Of a stretch of DNA of 64,000 nt, positions 32,392 to 43,174 are shown piece by piece (positions within the stretch are counted from its first letter, which is position 1; each line of letters begins with the position of its first letter). Made by a program: the position numbers and the translations under genes. The notes beneath the pieces were generated by a model that had not been told where the DNA came from, did no database searches, and saw only the letters and a list, made by a program, of their open reading frames with translations. The stretch is taken from the NCBI GenBank assembly GCA_019456165.1, contig VRUJ01000008.1:46210-110209 (forward strand). Reading direction: 5' to 3'. This DNA comes from Chloroflexota bacterium. GTDB lineage: Bacteria; Chloroflexota; Anaerolineae; Anaerolineales; UBA11579.

Positions 32392-33402
32392 TTATAGTTG
32401 GGGGAAATTGCGCTGCAAAATGGGATAAAGCTCAATTGTGCGTACCGCGCCTTCGGCCACACAGCTTATCGGGTTATCCACCAGATAAGTAGGTACACCC
32501 AATTTCTGGGTCATTAATTTATCCATACCCCGCAATAACGCCCCAGCCCCACACAAAGCAATACCGCGGTCAATAATATCTGAGGCCAGCTCAGGAGGCG
32601 TCTTCTCCAATACCAAACGCACCATTTCGAAAACGTTCTCTAAAGGCTCCTGAACCGCTTCCACGATCTCACCAGTGGTCAGTGAGAAAGAGCGCGGCAG
32701 GCCGGTTACTTGATCCTGCCCTTGTAAGTCAATTCTCTTTTCCTCGTCTTGCGGCACAGCTGCGCCAATCTCCAGCTTTGCTTGCTCCGCTGTAGGCTGC
32801 CCGATAATCAGGCCATACTTACGGCGCACATATGTAACAATGGCTTCGTCAAGATATAATCCACCCTGTCTTAGGGTTTCTCCAGAGACGATATCGTGCA
32901 TCGCTAATACGGCTGCCTGGCTGCACCCGCCGCCTAATAACACGATCATGTTTCCGGAAGGTGTCCCAATTGGCAGGTCTATTCCCAAGGCCGCAGCCAA
33001 CGGTTGGGGAATCATTTGGGCATTCCCCCCGCGAATAACATCTAAAACAGCCTCGTGGACTGCGCGCCGCTCCACGCTGGTGATGTCGTATGGATGCGCG
33101 ATCATCACCCTAGGCCGGAATATGCGCAGTGGGCCGCTCACTTTTTTCAGTAGAATTTCTAAAAGTGCCCGGGTCAACTCATAATAAGCGACGACCCCAT
33201 TCTGCAGTGGGCGAATAACTTCAATAGTTTCAGTGACGCGCCCAAGCATACCCAGGGCTTCCTCTCCCACAGCGAGCATCAGCTCTTCTTCCATATTGAC
33301 TGCAACAATCGTAGGTTCTTGGAGCACGATTTGATCCCCCTCGGCAATGCGTACGAACATTGTGCCTAAATCAATCCCCAAATCTTTTGAAAAAAGGGCC
33401 AT
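32392..33402 (-). CDS. Divergent MreB/Mbl-like actin-family protein
   Basis: This 336-residue protein aligns along its length with MreB: KDLGIDLGTMFVRI at residues 7-19 (phosphate-1), PRVMIAHPYDITSVERRA, LYLDEAIVTYVRRKYGLIIG and an adenosine motif LCGAGALLRGM. Two catalytic sites differ: the phosphate-2 motif VDIGGGTTE is replaced by VLLGGGCSQ (Asp to Leu), and the IEEP motif by IPQP (Glu to Gln). It may bind but not hydrolyse ATP. It follows atpC by 3 bases in the same operon. A true MreB may be coded elsewhere. A cytoskeletal or scaffold role is inferred. Confidence 0.82.
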   Translation of the reverse strand: MALFSKDLGIDLGTMFVRIAEGDQIVLQEPTIVAVNMEEELMLAVGEEALGMLGRVTETIEVIRPLQNGVVAYYELTRALLEILLKKVSGPLRIFRPRVMIAHPYDITSVERRAVHEAVLDVIRGGNAQMIPQPLAAALGIDLPIGTPSGNMIVLLGGGCSQAAVLAMHDIVSGETLRQGGLYLDEAIVTYVRRKYGLIIGQPTAEQAKLEIGAAVPQDEEKRIDLQGQDQVTGLPRSFSLTTGEIVEAVQEPLENVFEMVRLVLEKTPPELASDIIDRGIALCGAGALLRGMDKLMTQKLGVPTYLVDNPISCVAEGAVRTIELYPILQRNFPQL

Positions 33403-33405
33403 CGA

Positions 33406-33870
33406 CTAGCCAGCTTCCCCTCGTTCTGGGTCAGAAGGACGTGTTTGCATAGGCTGCCGTCCAATACGATACCGTCTCGTAGCGTCCAAGCGTAAATTTG
33501 AACGTCTTAAAGCAGCCTCGATTGCAAGGTAAGCGTCAGTATCCTGTGGAGGTCCCTCGGAGAGAAGTTCTTCGGCCCGTTTTTTAGCCTCTTCAGCCCT
33601 GGCGATATCAATCTCATCAACCTGCTCAGCAGCATCTGCGAGCACAGTGACTATATCCGGCTGCACCTCAACCAGTCCACCGGTCACGGTAAACACTTCT
33701 TCTCCCCCAGTGTAGCGCACCGTAACTACTCCCATGTTTAGGGTAGATAGTAATGGAGCGTGGTTCGGTAAAACTCCCATTTCCCCATCGCTTCCAGGTA
33801 AAACCACGATATCAACATCGCCCTCAAAAACTGTTCGGTCTTGTGAGACGATTTCACATCGAATCGGCAT
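33406..33870 (-). CDS. atpC: F1 ATP synthase epsilon subunit
   Basis: The epsilon subunit couples the F1 rotor to the c-ring and can inhibit ATP hydrolysis. The 154-residue protein starts MPIRCEIVSQDRTVFEGDVD with the N-terminal beta barrel (GELGVLP-like DGEMGVLPNHAPLLS) and has a C-terminal helical hairpin (IARAEEAKKRAEELL). It is longer than the usual 130-140 residues by a short C-terminal tail. It follows atpD by 17 bases. Confidence 0.95.
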   Translation of the reverse strand: MPIRCEIVSQDRTVFEGDVDIVVLPGSDGEMGVLPNHAPLLSTLNMGVVTVRYTGGEEVFTVTGGLVEVQPDIVTVLADAAEQVDEIDIARAEEAKKRAEELLSEGPPQDTDAYLAIEAALRRSNLRLDATRRYRIGRQPMQTRPSDPERGEAG

Positions 33871-33887
33871 CAGTTACCTTCTTAGGG

Positions 33888-35312
<1,425 letters not shown>

Positions 35313-36218
35313 TTAAGAACTCGCCTGGGAAAGCGCCTCAGCGCCTCCGGCAATGTCCAGCATTTCATTAGTAATCGTTTGCTGGCGAGCTTTGTTGTAC
35401 TCTAATTGCAAAATGCTTGCAAATTCAGTTGCGTTGTCGGTAGCATTCTTCATCGCCACCATGCGCGCGGCGTGCTCGCTGGCCAACGATTCAAGCATTG
35501 CCTGGTAGACCTGCAAAGCTGTAAAACTTGGTATAATTTCGTCTAATATTTCCGTCTGCCCGGGTTCGTAGATATAGGCTGCTGCCGGTCCTTGAGCAGT
35601 CTGTGGGGTGAACTCCGCCTGCACCAACCCCTCTGCGCTATCAAATTCAAGCGGCAGGAGTTTCTTGGAAAGAGGATCTTGCCGGATCATATTGACAAAG
35701 TCTGTATACAAAAGGTAAACCTCATCCACATTCCCGGCGAGAAACTCATCAACCGCAAGCCTGCCAATTGCGGACACATCCGCGAAAGAGGGCTGTGCGG
35801 GCAGGTCTGCGAATTGAGCCATAATATCTTTGCCGCGTCTATAGAGCAGTTCTGTGCCTTTACGGCCAATTGTTACATAGCGCACCGGGGTTGGACTAGC
35901 ATCAAATTTATCAAGGGTAAAGCGCAAAATATTGGTGTTGTATGGGCCGGCCAGGCCTCGGTCACCGCTGATCATTACCACTAATACGTTTTTGACTTCG
36001 CTCCTTGCGGTGAGTAATGGGTGCAAGGCATCTCGTCCTGGTTGGCCTGCTATGTGAGTGAGCACCTGCCAGGCCTTTGTTGCATAAGGCCGGGTGGCAG
36101 TCACTGCTTCCATGGCGCGACGTACACGGCTTGCGCTGACTGCCTGCAAGGCGCGCGTCACCTGAGCGATGTTCTTCACGCTTTTTATGCGTAACTTAAC
36201 TTCTCTTGCGTTTGCCAT
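35313..36218 (-). CDS. atpG: F1 ATP synthase gamma subunit
   Basis: Gamma is the central rotor shaft of F1. The 301-residue protein has the family N-terminus VKLRIKSVKNIAQVTRALQAVSASRVRRA, the MISGDRGLAGPYN loop, and the C-terminal helix with ATDNATEFASILQLEYNKARQQTITNEMLDIAGGAEAL. It is separated from atpA by a 56-base gap that contains a short tandem repeat. Confidence 0.97.
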   Translation of the reverse strand: MANAREVKLRIKSVKNIAQVTRALQAVSASRVRRAMEAVTATRPYATKAWQVLTHIAGQPGRDALHPLLTARSEVKNVLVVMISGDRGLAGPYNTNILRFTLDKFDASPTPVRYVTIGRKGTELLYRRGKDIMAQFADLPAQPSFADVSAIGRLAVDEFLAGNVDEVYLLYTDFVNMIRQDPLSKKLLPLEFDSAEGLVQAEFTPQTAQGPAAAYIYEPGQTEILDEIIPSFTALQVYQAMLESLASEHAARMVAMKNATDNATEFASILQLEYNKARQQTITNEMLDIAGGAEALSQASS

Positions 36219-36221
36219 TGT

Positions 36222-36261
36222 GATTAGTCAGTTAGTCTATTAGTCGGTTAGTCTTGTAGTC
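36222..36261. repeat. Five 8-bp tandem units between atpA and atpG
   Basis: Five consecutive 8-base units end in TAGTC (GATTAGTC, AGTTAGTC, TATTAGTC, GGTTAGTC, TTGTAGTC). They occupy nearly the whole gap between the two genes and could vary in copy number. Confidence 0.75.
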
Positions 36262-36274
36262 TAATACGTGTTCA

Positions 36275-37936
36275 TTACTGCCAATTGGCGTTGAAGGCAT
36301 CCAAAGCAGTGCGGAGTTTGGCCTCGGTATCCTCTGAAATCGCTTTTTTGGCAGCGATATCTTTGCCGATGTCAGGATAGGAGCTTTCCATAAAGCGCAG
36401 CATTGTAGCTTCCCACTCCTGCGTCCGCTCAATTGGGACCTCATCCGCAAAACCACGCGTGCCTGCAAAGATAGCGATAACTTGCTCCTCAAGCGGAACC
36501 GGTTGGTATTGGGGCTGTTTGAGGATCTCTTGCAAGCGTTGTCCGCGGTTAAGTTGTGCCTGGGTGGCCGCGTCTAAACTGGAACCAAATTGAGCAAAAG
36601 CAGCCAGCTCACGGAAAGAAGCCATGTCCAGGCGTAAACCACCGGCAACCTTTTTCATCGCTTTGGTCTGGGCATCACCTCCCACGCGAGAGACCGATAG
36701 CCCTGCATTTACCGCAGGACGGATACCAGCGTAGAATAAGTTGCCTTCCAAGTAGATTTGTCCATCGGTGATCGAGATCACATTGGTGGGCACGTACGCG
36801 GAGACATCACCAAGCAGAGTCTCGATGATGGGCAGCGCAGTGAGCGACCCGCCGGAGCCTGCCAACTTGATAACCTTGTGATCTCCCGGCTTATCCATCT
36901 CTTTAAGCGCTTCCTCAGCATAGTGCTGGGCAAGCGGGCCTTCGTATGCTTTTTTATCAACTGCATCACTGATTGACGCCGTCTCACTTTCGAATTTCTT
37001 GGGCACGATAACAAAATTATCTGATAAACGGGCTGCTCTTTCTAACAGCCGGGAGTGCAGATAGAAGACATCTCCGGGATAAGCTTCACGTCCAGGGGGG
37101 CGGCGCAGCAGCAAGGAAACCTGGCGGTATGCCCAGGCATGTTTGGAGAGATCGTCGTAAATGATCAATGCATTCCGGCCGGTCTCCATGAACTCCTCGC
37201 CCATGGCGCAACCTGCGTATGGAGCGATATATTGCAAGGCAGCCGGTTCGTCAGCTGCGGCTATTAAAACAACTGTGTGATCCATAGCCCCGTGTTCTTC
37301 CAAGATTGCGACTGTACGCGCAATGGCGGCTTTTTTCTGGCCAATAGCAACGTAAATGCAGATCAGGTCTTTGCCTTTCTGGTTGATTATGGCGTCAATA
37401 GCTAAAGCGGTTTTACCAGTCTGGCGGTCACCGATTATTAATTCACGCTGGCCGCGGCCGACCGGGATTAGAGCGTCAATCGCTTTGATACCCGTTTGCA
37501 CCGGAGTATCCACATCTTTGCGTTTGATCACTCCGGGGGCAATACGCTCAATTGGGCGGTATCCGCTGGTGGATATCTTGCCCTTGCCATCGATTGGTTC
37601 ACCAAGCGCGTTAACCACACGGCCTATCAAACCATCACCAACAGGCACGGAAGCGATACGACCGGTGGAACGCACAGTCATACCCTCATCAATACCGGAG
37701 AATTCACCCATGATGATGATGCCGACATTTTCTTTTTCTAAGTTGAAGGCAATACCCATCACACCATTATCAAATTGAACCAGCTCTTGGGCTTGTACTT
37801 CGGCCAAACCGCTGGCGCGGGCGATACCGTCGCCGGCTTCGATCACCGTGCCTACATCCCGAAGTTCTAGTTCCGGTTGAAAATCCTCGATTTGTTTTTG
37901 CAGACTTTTAGAAATATCTTTGATCAGGTCAGACAT
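36275..37936 (-). CDS. atpA: F1 ATP synthase alpha subunit
   Basis: Alpha alternates with beta in the F1 hexamer and binds regulatory nucleotide. The 553-residue protein has GDRQTGKTA as P-loop, the N-terminal [23 protein letters not shown] and the [10 protein letters not shown] motif. It is about 40 residues longer than most alpha subunits, through a C-terminal extension. It is the first gene of the F1 operon here; the genes for delta (atpH), b, c and a subunits, which usually precede it, are missing. GGAGAGA lies just before ATG 37936. Confidence 0.98.
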   Translation of the reverse strand: MSDLIKDISKSLQKQIEDFQPELELRDVGTVIEAGDGIARASGLAEVQAQELVQFDNGVMGIAFNLEKENVGIIIMGEFSGIDEGMTVRSTGRIASVPVGDGLIGRVVNALGEPIDGKGKISTSGYRPIERIAPGVIKRKDVDTPVQTGIKAIDALIPVGRGQRELIIGDRQTGKTALAIDAIINQKGKDLICIYVAIGQKKAAIARTVAILEEHGAMDHTVVLIAAADEPAALQYIAPYAGCAMGEEFMETGRNALIIYDDLSKHAWAYRQVSLLLRRPPGREAYPGDVFYLHSRLLERAARLSDNFVIVPKKFESETASISDAVDKKAYEGPLAQHYAEEALKEMDKPGDHKVIKLAGSGGSLTALPIIETLLGDVSAYVPTNVISITDGQIYLEGNLFYAGIRPAVNAGLSVSRVGGDAQTKAMKKVAGGLRLDMASFRELAAFAQFGSSLDAATQAQLNRGQRLQEILKQPQYQPVPLEEQVIAIFAGTRGFADEVPIERTQEWEATMLRFMESSYPDIGKDIAAKKAISEDTEAKLRTALDAFNANWQ

Positions 37937-38319
37937 TTAGTCTCTCCATGCAAGCTAAGATTGATTAGTCCAGAATATCAGGGATCAAACACCCAAACGC
38001 GTGGACAAACTCCGTGTAATTTTACCGCGCAATTGCCATGGCTGTGGGGAAAAGTTGAGTTATTAGTTTTTATACTGCGTTTAAGCGCCTGGTGAATTTC
38101 GTATTCCTGCTGTGTCAGGGCCAATGTTTCAACCATACGAAAGGCATATCCCTGCAAAATTTTTGTGTTTTTTATTGCAGACAAATCATACCTGAATGCA
38201 GGTGATTTGTCCAGTAATTCACAATCAGACAAAAGTAAACAGGAAACAGTACACAGTTCACAGGAAAATGGTAGAGATTTTGGGTGTCAAAGATCTAGCT
38301 GCGATTAGATAAGTATTTT
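37937..38319. other. Region upstream of atpA
   Basis: No known gene is seen in 383 bases. An 84-codon minus-strand frame (38232-37978) has no family resemblance and does not look like AtpH. The main structure is a strong interrupted hairpin at 38182-38209. The atpA promoter should lie here, but no clear consensus was found. Confidence 0.45.
38182..38209. promoter_or_regulatory. Interrupted 11-bp hairpin upstream of the F1 operon
   Basis: CAAATCA pairs with TGATTTG and, inside it, CCTG pairs with CAGG around a 4-base loop, with a 2-base bulge on one side. It lies about 250 bases before atpA. It may be an operator or leader structure, or the end of the upstream transcription unit. Confidence 0.4.
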
Positions 38320-39672
38320 CTATTCTAGCAATATCCAGTCAACCACTCTACTCCCAGGAGGTAAAAAATCTTCTCTTTCCTGCCAGGTTCCCACTTCAAC
38401 CAGTGATAATGAATCTCGATAACCCCCTTCCTCATAGATGGAGTATTCCAATATGAATTGAGTTGAATCCGGACTCCAAATTATATTTCTGCCGTTCAGA
38501 AATTCAGCTGTTTTTTGACCATCAATACTTATCACCCAGGTAGAATCAGCAAATCCAATTGACCCATCGGAACCATCAAAATCTTCTCGTAATCCCCAAG
38601 AAAATATCCAATTTCCATCTGGGCTCCAACTTGGGGGGCCAGGCCAATTAGCTACGTCTATAATCCCAGGATCAAATCTATGTATTATTTTTGCTATTTG
38701 AGTCTCGATATCTATAATTACAATACTAATTTCCCTCGAATCTTGTTCATTCAAATACCATAATAATTTCTCACCATCTGGAGAAAAAGTTGGGCTGACG
38801 AATTGATTCGACTCATAATCATCTAAGCCAAAATCTAGAGGGTTAAGATACTCGAGACCGCTATTCCAATAATACAATTTTCCATGATCGAACGCCAAGA
38901 AACCGGCGTCGCTAGGAATAGCAAGGCTGCCGAGCCAATAAGCATTGTCATCGATAACTGTTTGTTCTCTAGTTCTAATATTAACAGCTATTATTATTGT
39001 TTTTTCATTAAACGGATTTTCAGGATCAACTCCCAAAGAAGTGACAATTATTTCATCTGGGTATTCAGGCCACCAAAAATATTCCTTTAAAGACGAGTAT
39101 GGTACATTTTCCAATTGCCAAGACTCGGTACTTGAAATATCCATAAACCAAACATTAGCTCGGTAAGTTCCACTATAATTTCCACGATAAATAATTCTCA
39201 AACCATCATTTGACCATTTGGGGCCTGTTTCTTGAACGTTTGGAGTATCTGTTAAATTCCGTCTCTCATTCGTAACCACATCCACTAACCATAAATCCCC
39301 CTCAAAACTATAAATTTCCTGCGTTCCATCCGGGGAAAAATTCCCAGTGAGTCTATTAGAATATCTTTCAGGACTACCAGCAACATTAGTTATCCACAAC
39401 ATGCCATCATACCTGTATAACAAACCAGCAAGTTCCGGCTGAATTGGAGGAGTATTTGTTGGTGAAGGAATTGCATTGGAAATTTGAGTTGAGGTTGGGG
39501 TAGCCGCTGGAGTATTAGTGGCTGTTTCGGTTATAGTTACGGATTGAGTTACCGCGGATGTTAGAGTTACTTGCTCAACAGAATTGCATGCTGCTAAGGA
39601 TAGGGAACACATAAACAGTATTACGCCAATTATTAGTACACGCAAATGAGGCATTAATTTATCAGACTTCAT
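38320..39672 (-). CDS. TolB-like beta-propeller lipoprotein 1
   Basis: This 450-residue lipoprotein has a signal peptide ending LSLAAC, a Thr/Pro-rich linker (about 35-75) and a WD40-like/TolB beta-propeller. Repeated blade motifs of the SPDG or SPDS type are seen (FSPDGTQ, FSPDGEK, WSPDGNW, WSPDSTQ). Such proteins often bind other proteins or surface polymers. Start ATG 39672 follows AAGGAGG; an upstream in-frame start (39717) is rejected. A paralogue is at 41751-42935, with shared blade order. The function is unknown. Confidence 0.82.
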   Translation of the reverse strand: MKSDKLMPHLRVLIIGVILFMCSLSLAACNSVEQVTLTSAVTQSVTITETATNTPAATPTSTQISNAIPSPTNTPPIQPELAGLLYRYDGMLWITNVAGSPERYSNRLTGNFSPDGTQEIYSFEGDLWLVDVVTNERRNLTDTPNVQETGPKWSNDGLRIIYRGNYSGTYRANVWFMDISSTESWQLENVPYSSLKEYFWWPEYPDEIIVTSLGVDPENPFNEKTIIIAVNIRTREQTVIDDNAYWLGSLAIPSDAGFLAFDHGKLYYWNSGLEYLNPLDFGLDDYESNQFVSPTFSPDGEKLLWYLNEQDSREISIVIIDIETQIAKIIHRFDPGIIDVANWPGPPSWSPDGNWIFSWGLREDFDGSDGSIGFADSTWVISIDGQKTAEFLNGRNIIWSPDSTQFILEYSIYEEGGYRDSLSLVEVGTWQEREDFLPPGSRVVDWILLE

Positions 39673-39743
39673 TATTTCCTCCTTAGAAAATAACCTCCAT
39701 CTTAAACCATACAACAATCAAATAATGTTTGTTTTTACAAATA

Positions 39744-40592
39744 TTAACCATCTTCCGGAGGCTGAGTTTTTGCATCTTTGCCCAACTCAACCGAACGTTC
39801 GTAGGCCGCCCAAATAGCGCGCGAGATAGCCGTGCGAAAGCCTGCTTTTTCTAGATAATACAGCGCCTCGGCAGAAGTGCCACCCGGGGAGGTTACCTGG
39901 TTGCGTAAGCGTGAGAGATGACTCTCGGTATCCGCGTGGCTATAATAAGAAACCGAACCGCTCACTGTCTGCACCACCAACTTCTCCGCCACCCTGCGGG
40001 GAAAGCCCAGATGTACTCCCGCGTCCACCATAGCTTCCATAAAGAGATATACATAAGCCGGTCCGGTGCCGGAAAGTGCCGTAGCCTTATCCAGAAAGGA
40101 TTCCTCCTCCACAAACACTTCCTCACCCAAAGCTCCCAAAATCTGGCGGGCTAAATCTTGCTGTTCAGCGGATACTTCTGGCGAAGCAGTCCACACTGTA
40201 ATGCCTTCACCAATTTGAGCGGGAGTATTTGGCATAGAGCGCACAATGCTGCGGTGCTCCAAACCTGCCGCGATCTTGGCAATTGGCGCACCCGCTACGA
40301 TTGAAAGCACCAACGTTGATGGCTGGATCTCGCCATGCAAACTTTCTAACACTCGCTCAAGACGCTGCGGTTTGACAGACAAAACAACCACATCTGCCTG
40401 TCTGGCCGCCTCGGCATTGTCTGTAAAGGGAGTCAGACCATATTGCTCTTGCAGTTTTTTCCCGCGATTAACCCTGGGTCCTGAGGCCAATAAATTTTTG
40501 GGGGAGGCCAGCTTTTGGCGCAATAAGCCTGCGACCATCGCTTCTGCCATCATCCCTGGACCAATAAAAGCAATAATTTTGTTTTTCAGCAT
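39744..40592 (-). CDS. proC: Pyrroline-5-carboxylate reductase
   Basis: ProC reduces pyrroline-5-carboxylate to proline, the last step of proline synthesis. The 282-residue protein has the Rossmann motif FIGPGMMAEA at residues 9-18, VVLSVKPQ, and the C-terminal LRNQVTSPGGTSAEAL motif. Start ATG 40592 is chosen because GGAGG lies upstream; the in-frame extension to 40634 lacks family resemblance. It is 71 bases upstream of the TolB-like gene on the same strand. Confidence 0.96.
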   Translation of the reverse strand: MLKNKIIAFIGPGMMAEAMVAGLLRQKLASPKNLLASGPRVNRGKKLQEQYGLTPFTDNAEAARQADVVVLSVKPQRLERVLESLHGEIQPSTLVLSIVAGAPIAKIAAGLEHRSIVRSMPNTPAQIGEGITVWTASPEVSAEQQDLARQILGALGEEVFVEEESFLDKATALSGTGPAYVYLFMEAMVDAGVHLGFPRRVAEKLVVQTVSGSVSYYSHADTESHLSRLRNQVTSPGGTSAEALYYLEKAGFRTAISRAIWAAYERSVELGKDAKTQPPEDG

Positions 40593-40766
40593 AACTTTCG
40601 CCTCCACGATGTCGCACTCCAATTCCAAATGCAAAACCCAAAGCTGATTAACTGCGTTTTATTCTCAGCAGTATCCATAATCTTCTAATAATATCAACGC
40701 TTAACAAAAAACACAAATTCAATTTCTTCTGAGTTAGAAAATTACGGTTATAATTAATGGTTTGTT

Positions 40767-41630
40767 ATGATAACTAAACGAAAATCCCGTAATCCCAAAA
40801 ATAGCCTAACGCCAGTTTCTGATGGCGAATTAACACGCTTACGCGCCCTGTTGGCCAAAAAACAGGAGTACATTGCCATCCTGGAATTAGAGCTGTTTAA
40901 CACCCGGGCAGAATTGAATAGTTTTACACAAATCTATAATAGCAGAATCGCTCCCCTCCAACAGACCGCCAATAAACTTCGCAAAATGTTGTTCGATGCT
41001 TTAGAAGAAAAGCGCGCAAATCAGGAAAATGGTTGGCCTGAATTCCCAGATATTTTTTCGAATACGAACGGAAGACGGAAAGAAGCGGACAGAGCCGAAA
41101 GCAGCCAACAAGCTTGGGAACAAAAACAAGAACGCCGTAAACACTCCCCTCAAGAGGAGCAGGCTAACCACCACGATCCAAAGATCGAAAAGCAGATTCG
41201 CGATTTGTTCCGCAGCCTGGCCAAACGCTTTCACCCTGACCTGACAGCAGACCCATACGAAAAACACCTGCGCGAAGAGATCATGACCAAGGTCAACCAG
41301 GCTTATACTGCCAGGGACCTAGATGCTTTGCTCACGTTGGACAAACAACCGGATATAAACGGCAAAGTTGATTCACTCAGCCGCAGACAAGAGATCAAAA
41401 GCCTCAAGATAGAGCTGAAACGCTTAGACAGTGTGACGGCCGAACTTGAAGGCACGCTAAGACAGATTGACCTTTCACCCGCTATGCAGCTCAGGTTGGA
41501 AGTCAACATGTCGCGACGCAGTGGCCGCGACCTACTCTCCGATATGGCAGCTGATCTGGAACTACAGATCGGAGACTTAGAAGAACACCTCGTCGTATTT
41601 GGCGTAGAATTAGAAACTAAAGGTATTTAA
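40767..41630 (+). CDS. J-domain protein with coiled coil
   Basis: This 287-residue protein has an N-terminal coiled coil (about 18-85, LRALLAKKQEYIAILELEL), a Lys/Glu-rich linker, a J-domain (about 130-190) with the HPD motif at 156-158 (KRFHPDL), and a second coiled coil (210-285). J-domains stimulate the ATPase of DnaK-type chaperones. It lacks the Gly/Phe and zinc regions of DnaJ. A TATAAT lies at 40749-40754, only 12 bases before the ATG, so the leader is very short. The client protein is unknown. Confidence 0.85.
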   Translation: MITKRKSRNPKNSLTPVSDGELTRLRALLAKKQEYIAILELELFNTRAELNSFTQIYNSRIAPLQQTANKLRKMLFDALEEKRANQENGWPEFPDIFSNTNGRRKEADRAESSQQAWEQKQERRKHSPQEEQANHHDPKIEKQIRDLFRSLAKRFHPDLTADPYEKHLREEIMTKVNQAYTARDLDALLTLDKQPDINGKVDSLSRRQEIKSLKIELKRLDSVTAELEGTLRQIDLSPAMQLRLEVNMSRRSGRDLLSDMAADLELQIGDLEEHLVVFGVELETKGI

Positions 41631-41659
41631 CCATAGGGGTGAAGGTAAAAATAAAGCAT

Positions 41660-41679
41660 AGACCTGTCAGGTCTTTTTT
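41660..41679 (+). terminator. Rho-independent terminator after the J-domain gene
   Basis: AGACCTGTCAGGTCT forms a short stem and is followed directly by a T-run (TTTTT). It stands 30 bases after the stop. Its core ACCTGTCAGGT is also part of the composite intergenic repeat at 15589-15601. Confidence 0.6.
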
Positions 41680-41750
41680 CGCCAATGGTAACCAGCTGTA
41701 GGCCCTAAATTTTCCTAAGCTTTGAGGATAACCCCTTGCACTCTACACCT

Positions 41751-42935
41751 TTACGGCAGCGCCAACCAGTCTTCAGCAAAACTGCCAGGAGGCGTGGCAA
41801 GCGGCTGGTTTTCCCAAACACCGACCTCGACCATAAAAATATTGTAGGCGAGGTAAGACGTGTCTTCGCTTCCCGGCTCAGGACCTTGCCAGAACACAAC
41901 GCGACTCCCATCCGGGCTCCACAATGGGTTTGCTGCATAACCAAACTGGTGCTCCTCACTGCCATCCATACGCATTATCCATACCGAGGGATAGCGACCG
42001 CCAAGCTCACCAACAAGGGTGGCTGTCATCCATTCCCCATCAGGACTCCAGCTGGTTGTAAACCCATACTCGCCTCCCAGGTTAGCCTGGTAAAAATGGA
42101 TCGTGGTCGCTGTGCGGCTTTGAATATCAAGCACGAACACGCTGATCTCAGTTTTAACTGCGCTTTCGTTATAGCGTGAGCCTATCAGGCTCAATCTGTT
42201 TCCATCCGGGGACCAGACAGGATTGGATAAAGACCAATCGGTAAGCCCGTAATCTGCGGGGGCAATGTACTCAGACTCTGCACCCCAAGTGTATAGTCGC
42301 AGACTTTCTCTCGCACCCAGAGCGATGGTTTCACCATCCGGTGAAAGCGCAAAGTAAGTTGGGTTATCCGCATCCAGGACTGTGTATTCGCCGGTTTCCA
42401 GATTGAGAGCTCCTAACGAGCCTTGATAAGGGTTCATCTCTTCAGAGTAATCGTAGACGATCACATCAGACCGCTCCGGCCACCAAGTGTAGGCGCTCTT
42501 CATCATACCTGGTGTGTTGTCGAGCATTCGGGTTTCCCCGTCGGTCAAATCTAAGAGCCAGAGCACGATTTCTTGATCGGTAGTGTAGAGCACTTGAGTG
42601 CCATCCGGTGAAAGTACCGGGTAGGATGTTCTCTCAGCGATGAAACGGCTCTGTCCCTGGGGGTCAACAATCCATACGCCCTCGCCATCATGATAGACTA
42701 ATCCAGCCAATGAAGGATCCAGCACCAGGCCAGGAGGCAGGCTGTCGTAACTGAACGGCGCCTGAGTGGCAACTACTTCCTGGATTGCTGGTGGTGCAGT
42801 TTCATCTTCAGTTGCAATCGCCTCAACTTCTTGGCCAAGTGCAACGTCTGGTACTAAGCCTAACTCTAAGGTGCCGCAGCCCATAAGGAAAAACGACAGC
42901 AAAAGAGTTATGAAAATTAAGTTTTGTTTTCTCAT
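41751..42935 (-). CDS. TolB-like beta-propeller lipoprotein 2
   Basis: This 394-residue lipoprotein has a signal peptide ending LMGC, a short acidic linker, and a beta-propeller with repeated blade motifs (LSPDGTQ, LSPDGET, WSPDGNR, WSPDGEW, WSPDGSR). It is a paralogue of 38320-39672: ESEYIAPADYGL here corresponds to GLEYLNPLDFGL there. Start ATG 42935 follows GGAG; 42965 is rejected. It is convergent with the J-domain gene. The function is unknown. Confidence 0.82.
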   Translation of the reverse strand: MRKQNLIFITLLLSFFLMGCGTLELGLVPDVALGQEVEAIATEDETAPPAIQEVVATQAPFSYDSLPPGLVLDPSLAGLVYHDGEGVWIVDPQGQSRFIAERTSYPVLSPDGTQVLYTTDQEIVLWLLDLTDGETRMLDNTPGMMKSAYTWWPERSDVIVYDYSEEMNPYQGSLGALNLETGEYTVLDADNPTYFALSPDGETIALGARESLRLYTWGAESEYIAPADYGLTDWSLSNPVWSPDGNRLSLIGSRYNESAVKTEISVFVLDIQSRTATTIHFYQANLGGEYGFTTSWSPDGEWMTATLVGELGGRYPSVWIMRMDGSEEHQFGYAANPLWSPDGSRVVFWQGPEPGSEDTSYLAYNIFMVEVGVWENQPLATPPGSFAEDWLALP

Positions 42936-43097
42936 TTTGTAATCTCCATATAAATAAGATAACATTACTTTATCAGAGGTATATTACCAGGGGTTTGCTG
43001 TCCTGTATCATCATGGGAACGGAGGGTTACATTTCAGTAACAAGACTTAAGGCGATCACAGGCAATTGTATTACAAATAATGTGTTTAATATACACG

Positions 43098-43124
43098 TAG
43101 GGGCGTTGCGCTGCAACGCCCCTA
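43098..43124. repeat. Perfect 12-bp GC-rich hairpin
   Basis: The arms TAGGGGCGTTGC and GCAACGCCCCTA are perfect inverted copies with a 3-base loop (GCT). It belongs to the same GGGGCG hairpin type as the elements at 15501 and 27126. It lies after the permease remnant, without a T-run, so it looks like a dispersed repeat. Confidence 0.75.
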
Positions 43125-43174
43125 AAAATATCATATTGTGCACCAATTCCACCCTTAGATTGAATTAGCAAATG

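Noticed and set aside
37978..38232. An 84-codon minus-strand frame upstream of atpA, considered as a remnant of atpH.
   Set aside because: It has no delta-subunit motifs, no good ribosome site, and contains the hairpin at 38182-38209.
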